A stretch of DNA of 64,000 nt from assembly GCA_964036665.1 (NCBI GenBank), contig OZ038528.1, positions 4,532,501-4,596,500 on the forward strand, given 5' to 3'. The stretch's first letter is position 1, and every line of letters begins with the position of its first letter. Origin of the DNA: Gordius sp. MW1 (Eukaryota > Nematomorpha > Gordioida > Gordea > Gordiidae). Under the pieces are notes generated by a model. It worked only from the letters and a program-made list of their open reading frames with translations. It did not search any database and had not been told where the DNA came from. Positions 19,999 to 31,447 of this stretch are shown piece by piece. Both the position numbers and the translations under genes were made by a program.

Positions 19999-20651
19999 TT
20001 CACTTTCTGGATTGATGTTGGAGGATCCAGAGCTAGCATACTCCATTGCCCTCAGACTAGGAATTCCCTATTCAAAGGAATATTCCTGCCGCAACTGCCC
20101 CCAGAACATATACATTTATGCAAGACACCCCCTACTCTGCCTTTACAATAAATTTTAAATACATAAGGCACGAAAAGGTGAATAGCCTAATCCAAGCCGC
20201 TTTTAAAAAAGTCAATATCCCGTCCCTTTTAGAGCCGTCAGACCCTTCGTTGGAGGGAGGGATGCGACTAGATGACTCTACCCTTATCCCTTGGGTAAAT
20301 GGTCTACCCCTCATTTGGGATCTCATCGGTATAGACATTTTCGCCACCTCTAACCAGAACTACAACGCTCTGACCCTCGCCGAACACCGCAAAACGGTAA
20401 AATACCAGGCCGCCTCGTGTTCTGGGACTTTTGGTCCGGTCACTATAAAGCTTTTTAAAGAAATCAGCCGTCGCTGCCCGCCCTCTAAATATTCCATAAA
20501 TTTACTTAAACAAAAAATTGGTATTTTTATAGCAAAGTACAATTTTAAATCCCTGGCCGACAGCTGGCCACTTTTAATAGATGACACATGCGACGCTTTT
20601 GACTTAAAATTATTTTGTTTTATACCCGTCCTTATATTTTTCGAATTTTAA
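19999..20651 (+). pseudogene. R2-like retrotransposon C-terminus: CCHC knuckle plus restriction-like endonuclease, copy 1
   Basis: A first frame gives LMLEDPELAYSIALRLGIPY then C-R-N-C...H-P-L-L-C, a CCHC knuckle, and stops near 20157. The overlapping frame 20118-20651 (177 aa) continues with RHEKVNSLIQAAFKKVNIPS, then R-L-D-D-S-T-L-I-P-W and L-P-L-I-W-D-L-I, and ends before an AATAAA and A-rich tail. Knuckle then 'RPD..D' nuclease is the order at the end of R2-type non-LTR elements, and similar 'RPD.mTL.PW' proteins are common in invertebrate genomes. The frame change between knuckle and nuclease exists in both units. Copy 1 has R-L-D-D where unit 2 keeps R-P-D-D. An origin in another mobile family is possible. 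Confidence 0.5.
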
Positions 20652-23380
20652 CACTTCGTTTTTATAATGTTCTTACGTTCAAATAAACAATATATATATA
20701 AAAAAAAATAAAAAAAAATAAACACTCCCATATCTCTTTTTCCCTCCTCCCCAACAGCTTACACATCGACGACAGCTTTTACACTGACTTTGTGACAGCT
20801 TCATATTAGAGTGAAAATAAGTTACCCAATATTCTTAAATCATACTAACCAAAACTATGGATGATTTAGGTAATGTTATATTTTTATTTGTAATTTTTGA
20901 AAAGTTTAAAAAATCATGCTGGTGAGAAGGGCGATGAAGATAACCTAGTTGAGCAATACCAAGCAAAGATGAAGCACAAATGGGATTTTCAAATTAGCCA
21001 AATTGTTTAAAAGATCAAAAAATTCACAGAACTGGAACATTTTATTAAAAATACACTATTTAATAGCCAAAACCATCAAATGCTTTTACACAATTCTTAA
21101 ATTATTACGTCCTCCACAAACGACGCGCACTGCATATTCCGCCCGTACAATATGAAAAATACACTAAGGGTACTGTCCGACTCACAACGAAGGCGGTTAA
21201 GAAAGTTAGTTGTGAAAAGAATGCGAATAACGTGCTGAAATGTATGAACGTTTACGGGAAAGAGCATCGAGGTCGTACAAATTCTAAAATGAGATACACA
21301 TCGCCTGCCTACAGGAGACGAGGTGGAGCGGAACCAAAGCTAGGGATGTAGGAGAAGGATACAAACCAATCTAGAATGCGTCAAAAAATCCTAGAAACGG
21401 GATGGCTATTGTCATAAGTGAATCGTTCAAGGACAAGGTGGTGGAAGTCAAGTGTTGTTCAGACAGGCTAATGTGGATGAAGATTGCAGATCAAAAGGGT
21501 CTCCTAATGTTATGTGCGCGTATGCTCCCCAAATTAGGTGTATACAATTCTTCGATTAAGTAATAGGACAGGAAGAAAGGCTAATTATTGGAGGCGGATT
21601 TCAACGCTCAAGGAAGGATCGCATCAGGCATGAACGAAATCATAAAGGATATGGGCATGTCTGAAAAACAAAGAACGAGAAAAACTTTTCCCAGTATACC
21701 AAGCATACGACATTTCGATGTTAACACATATTTTCAAATATGCAAAGATCGTATTGAGACTTATAGAAGTGGGAAGCCTTTTACTCAAATTGACTATCTG
21801 CTCATACGGCGAAAGGACTCAGGGAGTATTAAGGATTGCAAATTGATACCCGGAGAAGAAATCGCCAGAAAAGAGTCTACTTGTGATGGATCTTAAAATT
21901 AAAATATTTCCCGAAAGAAGAAGGGGTTATAAACCTCGAATTCGATACAAAACGCTAAGGGTACATCGACGAACGAAATATAGCATCATAAAGCCTCCCT
22001 CTTCGGTGCAAGGAAGTTGCAAAGGGCTGTAGACGACGATTGGGAGACGCTGACTAAGGACATAATGGAAACAGCGGAGTTATATGACAGACCAAAGATG
22101 GCAAAGCTATAAATAAGGAATTTTGGCGGTGGAATCATTCGGTTGGGGATTTTATCGAAAGAAGAATAATTTTATATACACGGTGGCACAAATCAAAAAA
22201 GTCGGAAGATTATCAACAGTATAGGGAGGCAAAGAGAGTCGCAATCCTGCGATGCCGTCTACAGCGAAATGGCAGACTAACTGGACCAGGGGCGAAAAGC
22301 TTATGTACAGATTGACCAAGATAAAGAAGATGAAAAGTCGCGATATCGTAGTTCTTAAAAAAGTCAAAAGCGAGAATAGTCAAATCAAGCAAAAGGAAGT
22401 GATGGAAAGGTGGAAAGGATATTTTAAAGAACTTTTGAATATTTATAATGACTAAAATTTTCTTCCCGATATTGAGTTAAACATAAGTAGGGTCAAACAC
22501 TTTCAGGACTAGTGTTTCGATCTCGTCTCGTCTCAGTCTCGAAAACAAAATCTCGTCTCGTTTTGGGACCGATTATAAAGATCTCGACCTAGTCTCGTCT
22601 CGTTCTAGAAAAATGTCGGTATCGTCTCTATAAGAGTTCTCGTCTCGACTTTAAAAAATATATACTGAATAAAAATTTCTCTTGTTTTATTAAAATATTA
22701 AATAAGTGGTAAAAAATCCAAATGGCAAACTATATTTTTTGAAATAGTACACAAGCTTTTTAAAGTTTAGCGGGATACGACATCTCATTGACCATAATTA
22801 ATTCATAAAGATAACGTTTTTATGGAAAGTGCAGACTAAAAACTATAAATCAATTTGAAGTGATTTATTTTTCTAGCAAATTATAACATTTGTATTAAAT
22901 AAACTACGTCTGTCAACTATAAATACTTAGAAAATTAAGTTCGCTTACATTTGGCTTAGTTACATAATTGAGCAAATTGAGACCCTTTATTGACCCTGGC
23001 TAAAGCTTCAAAGTAGACCTTAACATATTTAAGGCAAACGTTTAAGTCCATTGATATTACCATCATCAATTATAGCCCAGAGTGTTTATTGCATGTTTAC
23101 TATAGCGTTATAAACCACAAAGTGCGAGTGACTTTTAATGACAATATTCTTATTTATAGAATAAATAACTAAATGCACATATTAAAACGTTGTGAAAACA
23201 ACAATAAAAGCAGCCCTATTATAGGATTAAGAATCGAGAATTTGAAAAATTGAGTCAAGTTCGAGACGAGAATTTTTACCTCGAGACGAGACGAGATTTT
23301 ATCAGCGAAATCTCCGCTTTAATTTTTATTTTAACTATTGAGACTTAATTTAGCTAATTAAGAATGGATGTTATTTAAAT

Positions 23381-24464
23381 GCACAGTAATAAATTAAAAA
23401 ATGCTCAGTAAAATGTGCTCAGTATTTTATAAAAGTGCCCAGTTAAAATTAAAAATTGCCTAGTAAATTAACTTTAAAATTCTCAGCTTTAAATTAATAA
23501 TACTCAGTATTTTTGCTAAAATGCTCAGTAATACAAATTCATAATTTGTGATATTAATTTATTTTGCGCTTATATTTTATAAATAATATTTTAAATGGTA
23601 TACAATTTTTTTTGAAATAAATTAAGAACTTGCCCCCTCCGTTTTTTTGTCCTGTTGGTTCCCCCCCCCCCCACCCCATGTTTTTTACCCTCTTTCTCAC
23701 CAGGGGGGAGGGGGATGATCCCCCTCCTTCTTTTTACCCTCTTTCTCACCTGGGGGGAGAAGGGTAAATTGCCCCTCCCCTTAATTTTTTACCCCCCCCC
23801 CCCCTTAATTTTTTACCATCTTTTTCACCCGGTAGGAAGGGGGGGGGGGTGATTTGCGCCCCCTCCCTTATTTTTTACCCTCTTTCTCACCGGGGGGGGG
23901 GGGGTGGGAGGGGTGATTTGCCCCCCCCCCTTATTTTTTTACCCTCTTTCTCACAAGGGGGGAGGTGATTGCCTCCCCCCTCCCCACTTTTTTACCTACT
24001 TTCTCACCCGGGTGGGAGGGTAATCTGCCCCCCCCCCCCCCTCTTTTCATCCGGAGGGGGGGGCCCTCCGGTTGAGAAAGAGGGCAAATAATAAGGAGGG
24101 CCCCCCTGGCAAGAAAGAGGATAAAAAATAGGGGGGGGGGGAAACCAACGGAACAAAAAAAGGGAGGGGGCAAAGTTCTTAATTTATTAATGATATATCT
24201 GGCTCACCAATTTTCATTTAAAGAATTTATTATTCTCACTTAAGTATAAATTTTATTTTAAAATTAAATTTCAGTTACTGAACAAAAATTTACTGAGCAA
24301 CATAGTAATAATAACTAAACAAATGAATTAATTACTGAGCAAATAGTTAAATTACTGAACATTATATTATTTACTGAGCATTTGAATATTTTACTAAGCA
24401 TTTAATTATTCTACTGAGCAATTGATTATTCTAATGAGCAAAAATTTAATTAAAAACTGAGCAC
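23381..24464. repeat. Inverted arrays of TGCTCAGTA / TACTGAGCA motifs, copy 1
   Basis: The left arm (23381-23530) has about eight variants of TGCTCAGTA spaced about 20 bp. The right arm (24265-24464) has about ten variants of the reverse complement TACTGAGCA spaced about 20-25 bp. Together they flank a palindromic core. This looks like the motif-rich terminal repeats of a fold-back transposon. Confidence 0.8.
23616..24188. mobile_element. Palindromic core with a G/C-run ladder, copy 1
   Basis: Ends are inverted: aataaattaagaactt... and ...aagttcttaatttatt. Between them are about six direct units of 'taccctctttctcacc' followed by a G-run, then two in reverse (gagaaagagggcaaat). Long G and C homopolymers alternate, so one strand could form G-quadruplexes and the whole could form a hairpin. 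The proline/glycine reading frames across it are artefacts. Confidence 0.7.
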
Positions 24465-24699
24465 AATAATTTGTTCTTATTAAGAATTTTTAGTTTTTGT
24501 TACATTTAGGATATTAAATGCAAATCAATAGGATTTTGAAATCAAATCACTTAATATCCGCCTCGCGCAAATTTCAAATTTGTAATATAATCTTACTCAA
24601 TAGACAACATAGTATTAGTGGCCCTTAGGGTAATTGAACAATTAATTATGTATTTTTACTTATTTTTATGGCATTTTTATATAATATAAAAATTTTAGA

Positions 24700-24905
24700 T
24701 CTATAATGAGTTTATGCGCAACAAGTTCATCATCCAACTCAAAAAAGAGCAAGCTGTTCAAAATTTCACAGTATCCAAGGATGAATCAAATAAAATGGGG
24801 AAGTGTAAATTGTGTTTTAAAGCAGTAAGACTGATAGTATCAATACTTCAGTTCTTCAACGACATCTTAAACGTTACCATCATCAGAGGTCAGATTTGTT
24901 TGGAA
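24700..24905 (+). pseudogene. BED zinc-finger remnant of a hAT transposase
   Basis: Frame at 24801 reads K-C-K-L-C-F-K. A different frame at 24848-24886 reads S-V-L-Q-R-H-L-K-R-Y-H-H-Q. Together these are the C..C and H...H halves of a BED finger at the N-terminus of hAT transposases, with a frame change between them. It precedes the hATC remnant at 26341 on the same strand within hAT-A2. The DDE catalytic region between them is gone. Confidence 0.7.
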
Positions 24906-24908
24906 TTT

Positions 24909-26113
24909 TATGCCCGAAACCGGCCCGGTTCAATTTCTTAACCTCATTGCCCGCCCGAGCCCGCCCGAACTTTCTAGGTGTCCGCCCGGGCCCGCCCGAA
25001 ACATTAGAGCTGCCCGAAATGCCCGGCCCGAAATATTAAATTTGCCTGTTAGGCCCGAAATTTTGCGATCTCAAATTCTTTCAACCACTATTAAAAAATA
25101 AGCATTTAATTAACGGCATATTGAATAAAACAAATATAGTAATATTTTATTATCCCGGACAAAATCTAATTACCTATATTATTTAAAGTCGAATAATTTT
25201 TCGAAATGAAACTTTTGATCTTTAATTTTAATCCTAATAGGTCAAAAAAGTAAGTATTAGGTCTTTCTAAAAAATTTGGTTAGATCTTTTAAATATTAGT
25301 AGCACTGGCAAAACCGCTCTAGTCACATTATTTTAATAGATTAATTGCTAATGCATTTAGGGACAAACATGTTAGAACGTTTAAAAATCATATAATAGCA
25401 AAATATTAATTGAATGCAGCCGATGTCCATGAAAATATTTATGTAGCAATGTTTTAATTAAGTTTAAAGTATACATATTTTATAAATAATCTTACAATAA
25501 ACAAAACTATACTCCCCTTTTGGATTAACCCGTTTATGCCCTACCCTATAAATAAACTTTTTAATGAATAAAATTAGTTTAATTAGTCAATCTGTGCTCT
25601 TAGTACTTACTTTTTTTATAACAAAAACAATAATTTATCAATAGAATTTAAATGTAATTTATGTAAAATTTTTTTGAAATTTAAAGTAAAAAAAGAAGGT
25701 ATATAAATTTATTATGCTTAGCGATAGCAACGAGTATTGGGGAAGCTTTGTTAAACCAAATAAGATATGTTAAAAAAATTTAACACTTGCCATGACGCTT
25801 TTGTGATATGTGAATTACGAACATTGAAAGGGCTACATAAATATAAATATAATCCTTTCCATGAACGTAGATAGGGATAGAGACTTGACGGAAATAGAGT
25901 GGTTCTGGCAAAATTATAAAAATAACTTGGGGACGGATGACGAAATCAAGTTAGTTAACTCTTTTAGCATTTTAATATACAATCAAATAAAAAAGTAACA
26001 AAATAAAACATTATCTAAAAAATTTCCAACATTGCACTAATCCTATCATCGTGCCCACCCGGGCCCGCCCGAAAATAAAAACTTGGGACATTTCCCCGGC
26101 CCGGGCCGGGCAA
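24909..26113. mobile_element. GCCCG-rich-ended element inserted in hAT-A2, copy 1
   Basis: It runs from tatgcccgaaaccggcccgg to ccggcccgggccgggcaata. The ends are packed with GCCCG words, unlike the AT-rich 1-kb interior, and similar zones occur at 62357-63010. No coding region and no clear target duplication, so superfamily hAT is inferred by resemblance only. The unit 2 copy is at 47642-48843. Confidence 0.55.
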
Positions 26114-26340
26114 TATGGTCTCTGACCATCATATAGATGCTTATAATTTTTACCCTACTCAAGTTAATAAGGAATTAAACTGCTCAAAAAATTTTTTCAG
26201 CCAACCTAAATGCTTTAGAAAATCTAAGCATTTAGCTGCTATATATATCAAACATATTTTTTAAAATAACTAATGTATATATTATACAATTAGTTGATTG
26301 AAAAATATAATTATCCCAATTTAGCAGCAAAAACTAGAGA

Positions 26341-26697
26341 TTTCTGCTGAGCACTCCGGCGACCTCGGTGCCTGCCGAAAGATTGTTTTCGAACGCGTCT
26401 CTGACTACTCGAAAACATCGTAATCGATTAACTTATGAACATAGGCGTGGCCAGGGGGGAGGGCAGGGAGGCGCGGCTGCCGCCCAATAAATCCAAAAAT
26501 TTGTTGAAATTTATCAAAATTATGGCTAAAATTCCAAAAATAATCATGGCCTCTCCCTAAATCATTATTGACTCCCTCTAATCTCAATACTGGCTACTCT
26601 CGTGCTCATGAATCTGTCAGGAGCTTGCTATGCTTACACTCATGGCACACCTCAACAATTTTCAACCCATCACATATAACATTTTACGTCAAAATGT
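26341..26697 (+). pseudogene. hATC dimerisation-domain remnant, interrupted by a MITE
   Basis: 26341-26439 reads F-L-L-S-T-P-A-T-S-V-P-A-E-R-L-F-S-N-A-S, continuing T-T-R-K-H-R-N-R-L-T-Y-E, a clear hAT C-terminal dimerisation motif. A MITE interrupts it at 26440-26604. The frame resumes as E-S-V-R-S-L-L-C-L-H-S-W-H and stops at Y-V-K-M. Unit 2 has small extra deletions in this block, so neither copy is functional. Confidence 0.8.
26440..26604. mobile_element. MITE inserted in the hATC exon, copy 1
   Basis: Ends are cataggcgtggccagg and ctggctactctcgtg. Flanks cttatgaa and ctcatgaa are an 8-bp target duplication with one mismatch. In unit 2 the same MITE contains a Helitron, and here the intact 'aaaatta|tggc' empty site (about 26517-26527) can be read. 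Confidence 0.82.
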
Positions 26698-27435
26698 AGG
26701 CTTGGCAGATGCATTCAAATTCACTGAATTTTTTGCAAAATGCTTTAATTCATCAATAAATTAAAAATATATGAACATAAGCTTTATTAGTACGTAATTA
26801 TTTTATGCGAAAATTAATAATAAAGTTAATACTTTGTTGTATAATGGGTTGTCACACTATAATAGAATTGTTTAAATTTTATATTTGACAACTTTAATTA
26901 AATTATATATGTGCAATTGACGTAAGATCTCATAACTTTTATGTTCTTCCAACAATAATGCATATTTTATTGTATTTGCAATGTTCAGATAACTACTTGG
27001 TATAAATAATGATAAAATTTTTAAGCTTACTCTCGCATTTTCGTCACTATTTTAACGTTATTATATAATCTCAATAAATTCATTATGTTAAGATATGATG
27101 ATATTATTCGACTCTATCCTTTTATTGCCAGGAAATATAAGTTATTAATTAGCAATACCTTCGAGTTAAGTAGTATACCCGTATTAATGCTTCCTACCTT
27201 AAGTTACTTATCTCGCTTGTGTTTTGGAATTTGAGATAAAAAGTTGGTTTCATTGTGACCAATTTATATCTTAAATAATAATTTATAAGAACCAGAAAAA
27301 AATATATATGGTATAATTATTTATGAAAGTCGAGACAAGACGAGAATTCTTGCCGAGACGAGATCGAGATTTTTATTATGCTCCCGAGACGAGACGAGAT
27401 TTTGCTTTCGAGACCGAGACGAGATCGAAATACTA
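26698..27435. other. Right interior and end of hAT-A2
   Basis: AT-rich 3' region followed by the CGAGACGAGA-rich terminal array (about 27330-27435). No gene. Confidence 0.5.
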
Positions 27436-27965
27436 ATTAAGAACATAGAGTTTTACACTAGTTGCACGTATTTAAATTTTTGACAAAAATCCTTATAATT
27501 AAATTTTATTAATTAACTTCCAATTCTAACTAATTTTGTAACTTCCAATTCTAACTAATTTTGTCATTAAATAGTTATTTATCAAATACAGTATAGGTTC
27601 GTGTATTTATTTTATATTGCACAATTATAGAAATTATAGTAAATTTGAACGCACCTGCCAACTCAGCTTATTATGTGGAAAGTAATGCATATGAAAAAAC
27701 TATGTATTACATTTCTTAAGGTCTAAAAATTTGAGACGTATACTATTAGTTCAAGCATAAAAACTTCTAGAAAAATGATTTAATCTATTAGAGTGTCATC
27801 GAAAACTCGATTGTACTTTTGAAATCGATAGACAGGCACAAATGGCGTTAGGTTGTTTAAAATCTCGAGCCATCTTAGCTTAAGTTGTATAATTATTCGA
27901 ACTAATTATCCATTAATTTATAATTATCGAATCATGCATGATGAGAAACTGCAGAATTCAAATAT

Positions 27966-28455
27966 CTTCTTTTCTTCTTTATCAGTTATTTGGTCCCACA
28001 TTCGTGGGGTTCGTTTTGATAAGCTTCTTCTATCTTGACCGGGTGAGTGCCATGTCTTGACTAATCTCTTTAGTTTTCATAACTTTATCGACTTGCCCTT
28101 TCCACGTGACACGGGATCGTCCTCTTTTTCTCTTCCCCGGTACCTCCATGTCCAGTACTTTTTGATTTACGTCATCCGTGTCCCTTCTTAGATATGGCCA
28201 TACCACCTTAGCCGATTTTCGTTAATCATGTCCGCCATAGGTTGAATACCCATTTTTGTCATGAGAATGTCATTCGTCATAAGGTAGAGCTTAGTATAAC
28301 CCAAGCTCCACCGTATCATTCTCATCTCTGTGACTTGTAATAGCTTTCCTTCCGTGGTGTTTAATGCCCATGTTTTACTTCCATAGAGTAACACCGGTCT
28401 TACGATGGATTTGTAAGCTTTGCTCTTCAACCATATTGGCATTTTCTTGTCGCAC
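27966..28455 (-). mobile_element. 5'-truncated RTE LINE with 10-bp target duplication, copy 1
   Basis: Flanked by attcaaatat at 27956-27965 and 28456-28465. The minus strand encodes MPIWLKSKAYKSIVRPVLLY, EMRMIRWSLGYTK and INENRLRWYGHI, the RTE C-terminal region. Its 3' end is a gaagaaaagaag tail instead of poly(A), typical of RTE. It inserted into hAT-A1, so RTE was still active after that hAT arrived. Confidence 0.88.
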
Positions 28456-29223
28456 ATTCAAATATAATACACAATAATTTACTAAAATCTAACGATCTAT
28501 AAAAAGTCGAGCTCGCCTACAAAATCTCGTATCATCTCGTCTCGACATCAAAATCAGTTTTTCCGCATCTATTCAGTAATATGAAGTTAGGACACGTACA
28601 ATATGCCCAGATGGAATACCTATGGAAGCATTGCTCGGATATCGTGAAGAAGAGTCACGACCATGACGAACCTCTTTAACAAGATATTGGTAGAATAGCG
28701 AATTCCTAATCATTGGAGAGCAAGCACATACCCTTATTTAAAATCAAAAAGAATCTCAAGAATGTGGCAATTACATAGTGTATAAGATAACTTGCCACTC
28801 CTTGAAGTTTATGGAAAGTATCTTAGTAAAAAGGCTGAATACGAGGTGAAATATCGGCTAACCAATTCGGACGGCAAAGCCTATGGTCATTATCGACTTA
28901 AGGATGGCGCAGGGCACGGTCCCTCGCAATTTAATATGATGAGGATTAAGAAAACAATATATTCCTCACGCATATACGGCTTATAAAAAATATTGATGAA
29001 GCCTTAAATTCTTGCGCTAGAGTTGGAGACTCTAAACTTTTTCGGGTTGAAATTGGATTACATCTTAGATCTGCTCTAAGTCCCTTTATATTTAACATAA
29101 GTATGGACACGATAACGAGAGGCATTTAAAAGCCATCGCCATGGTGTATGCTATATGCCGATGATATAGCAATATGCGAAGAAACAAACAAGGCGCTTAG
29201 CTGGCTATTGTTTAAAGTACGCC

Positions 29224-31190
29224 TAGTGATGCGGAAAAACCAAGAAAATTCTCGGTCTCGTCTCGTCTCGAAAAACCGAGACGAGACGAAAATTTGAAAA
29301 ACTGACCAGAGATCGAGACGAGAATTTTGATGTCGAGACGAGACGAGACGAGGTTTTTTCGGCGAGATCTCGGGTTTTTATTGATAATTAGATTTTAGTA
29401 AATTATTGTGTATTTTAATATGCCTGATTTACATTTAAGGTATTAAATATAAATCAATACGATATGAATATATTTTATATTAAAATAACACCTAAGTGTA
29501 GTAATTATGATATATTTTCGCAAAAATTTTAAAAATTTGGCAATTACAGTTCATTTACCTAAGTATGGATGGCACTTAGGATATGTGAATAATTTAATAA
29601 TATATTTCTCACATATATGTATCCTTAGAATTATTAAATGTAACAAAATTTTAGACTTAGAATGAGTTCTGATGGACTAGTAAATATTACTAAAGCATAT
29701 TTGAACTTAGCAGTTTCTCATCCAACTTGATGCAGTAATTATAAATTGGTGGTGGCCAATTAGTTTGAATAATCATACAAGTTAAGCTAAGGTGGCTCGA
29801 GCTTTTTTGGGTACCCTAATGTCATTTGTGCCTGCCTAACGATTTTAAATGTTCAACTGAGTATTCAATGACACCGTAATACATTAAATCATGAGTTTTC
29901 TAGAAGTTTTATGCTTCAACTAATAATATACCTCCCAAATTTTTGAACCTTAATAAGACATTATGTGAATACATTGTTTTTTCATATGCATTACTTTTCA
30001 CCTCATAAACTGGGGTTGGCAGATGCATTTGATACTATAATTTCTATAGTTGTGGTAATTTTGCAATATAAAATAAATACACAACTTATAGTGTACTAGA
30101 TAAATAAATGGCAAAGTTAGTTCGAACTGGAAGATAATTATTTAAAAACTAATTTGATTATAATGATTTTTGTCTTAAAATAAAATACGTGCACTTTAAT
30201 CTAATGTTTGAAACCTTATGTTCTTGATCCTATATGCTGTTTATTGTTGTTTTTACAACGTTTTAATTTGTGCAACAAGTTATCAGTTTTGTAATAATAT
30301 TATTACCATAAAAGTCACCCGCGCTTTGTGGCTTATAAAATGCTATAGTAAACCTAAAATAATCTTTTGTAAAACATTTGCCATAAATATGTTAAGAAAC
30401 TTTGCAATTAGCCTAAATATGTAACTAAGTCAAAATAGGTGAACTTATAAATTTCGTCTGTTTAAATTTAACAGACACAGTGAATTTGATACAAATGTTA
30501 TAATTTGCTAGAACTATAAAATTTAATGGTGGCCCGTCAACTCGCCGAAAACAATCTCGCCGAAAATAATGTCCCCCAGCTAAAAAATGTCCCCAAATTT
30601 GTGATTGGTTGATGGGTTAGGGTTAATAAGCTTGGGGACCTTTTTTTAGCTGGGGACATTATTTTTCGGCGAGATTGTTTTCGGCGAGTTGATAGGGCAC
30701 CAAATTAAAAAGGTCTTATCAGATAGTATATTATTATATCAAAGTTTAAGCTCCAAAACACTTACAAGAGTACTTGTTTAAATTGTCGCCCTCACCACTA
30801 TTCAATTTTAAATTTAATACACAGTTATGCTATTTTATATATTAAACAGCGATCCTTTCGTACTATACTTTAAATTTAATTATGTTATCTCTTGTCAATG
30901 AGATGTCATGTCGCGCTATATCATTAAAAAGTTTGTGTATTAAGTTTTTTTTACATAAAGGTATACCACTTGGATTTTTGTAACACCTAATTAATTATAG
31001 TAAACAGGAGAAATTTTTATTTTGTATAAATTTTTCTTCAATGTCGACGAGACGAGAACTCTCGCCGAGACGAGACGAGACCGAGATTTTTCTAGACCGA
31101 GACAAGACGAGAACGAGATTTTCATAATCGCTTCCGAGACGAGACGAGATTTTGCTTTCGAGACCGAGACAAGACGAGATCGAAACACTA
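29224..31190. mobile_element. hAT-A3 nested in hAT-B, copy 1
   Basis: Reversed hAT-A: starts tagtgatgcggaaaaaccaag, ends gagatcgaaacacta. Perfect 8-bp target duplication agtacgcc (29216-29223 and 31191-31198). Both ends carry CGAGACGAGA arrays. The interior is AT-rich and non-coding, plus a palindromic MITE at 30528. Confidence 0.9.
30528..30701. mobile_element. 174-bp palindromic MITE present only in unit 1
   Basis: Ends are ggtggcccgtcaactcgccg and cggcgagttgatagggcacc. About 70 bp at each side pair with each other (gccgaaaacaatctcgccga and its complement). In unit 2 the site is empty (atttaat|aaggtc, about 56092). The extra 8 bp beside it (aaattaaa) is an imperfect match to the flank, so the target duplication is uncertain. 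Confidence 0.85.
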
Positions 31191-31447
31191 AGTACGCCTC
31201 TGGATTTCGAATCGAATCGAATATTTTTGGTATTCGAATCGGATTCCAATTTTTTTTCAACAAAAATATTCGATTCGAGATTCGTCGAATATCAAAATGA
31301 AGATTAGAATTCGATTCGAAAAAAATTTAAGGATTCGAAATCGATTCGAATATAAATTACGTTTTTAATATTATTAGAAAACACATTTAAAAGGCTACTA
31401 TGATTTTTAATTTGCATATACATTTGAAAAATTTATTTAAAAGGTAT

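Larger units (their letters stand above)
23234..27435. mobile_element. hAT-A2: reversed hAT-A-family element with transposase remnants, copy 1
   Basis: Perfect 8-bp target duplication attaagaa at 23226-23233 and 27436-27443. The right end gagatcgaaatacta is the family's TAGTGTTTCG end reversed, with CGAGACGAGA arrays at both ends. The left terminal bases are altered. It holds BED-finger and hATC remnants, so it may be the decayed source-type member of the family. It is further loaded with a fold-back element (23381-24464), a GCCCG-rich element (24909-26113) and a MITE (26440-26604). Confidence 0.78.
22510..28571. mobile_element. hAT-A1 element, itself carrying hAT-A2 and a LINE, copy 1
   Basis: It starts tagtgtttcgatctcgtctcg, as in the hAT-A at 10960, and ends gtttttccgcatcta, a worn version of that family's right end. 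Flanks ttcaggac and ttcagtaa agree at only 5 of 8 bases, so the right boundary is approximate. Its own body is 22510-23233, 27436-27955 and 28466-28571. The rest is later insertions. Confidence 0.75.

Noticed and set aside
20360-20587. 75-aa minus-strand frame over the R2-like ORF (and 43137-43364)
   Set aside because: Antisense of the nuclease frame. Open by chance and without its own motifs.
23655-24173. Proline- and glycine-rich reading frames on both strands (also 46330-46888)
   Set aside because: They arise from C-run and G-run ladders inside a palindromic element. Run lengths differ between units, so no frame is stable.
23381-24464. CRISPR-like spaced repeats
   Set aside because: Motifs are short, variable and inverted about a centre, in a clearly eukaryotic context. 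A fold-back transposon explains them.
28792-28986. 64-aa + strand frame (and 54362-54556)
   Set aside because: It lies out of frame over the dead RTE reverse-transcriptase segment. It is a by-product of that decayed coding region.
31022-31300. Arg/Glu-rich frames over hAT-A ends (also 30991-31263, 10959-11177, 56420-56644)
   Set aside because: Translations of the CGAGACGAGA arrays. Several frames are open at once because the array is a simple repeat.
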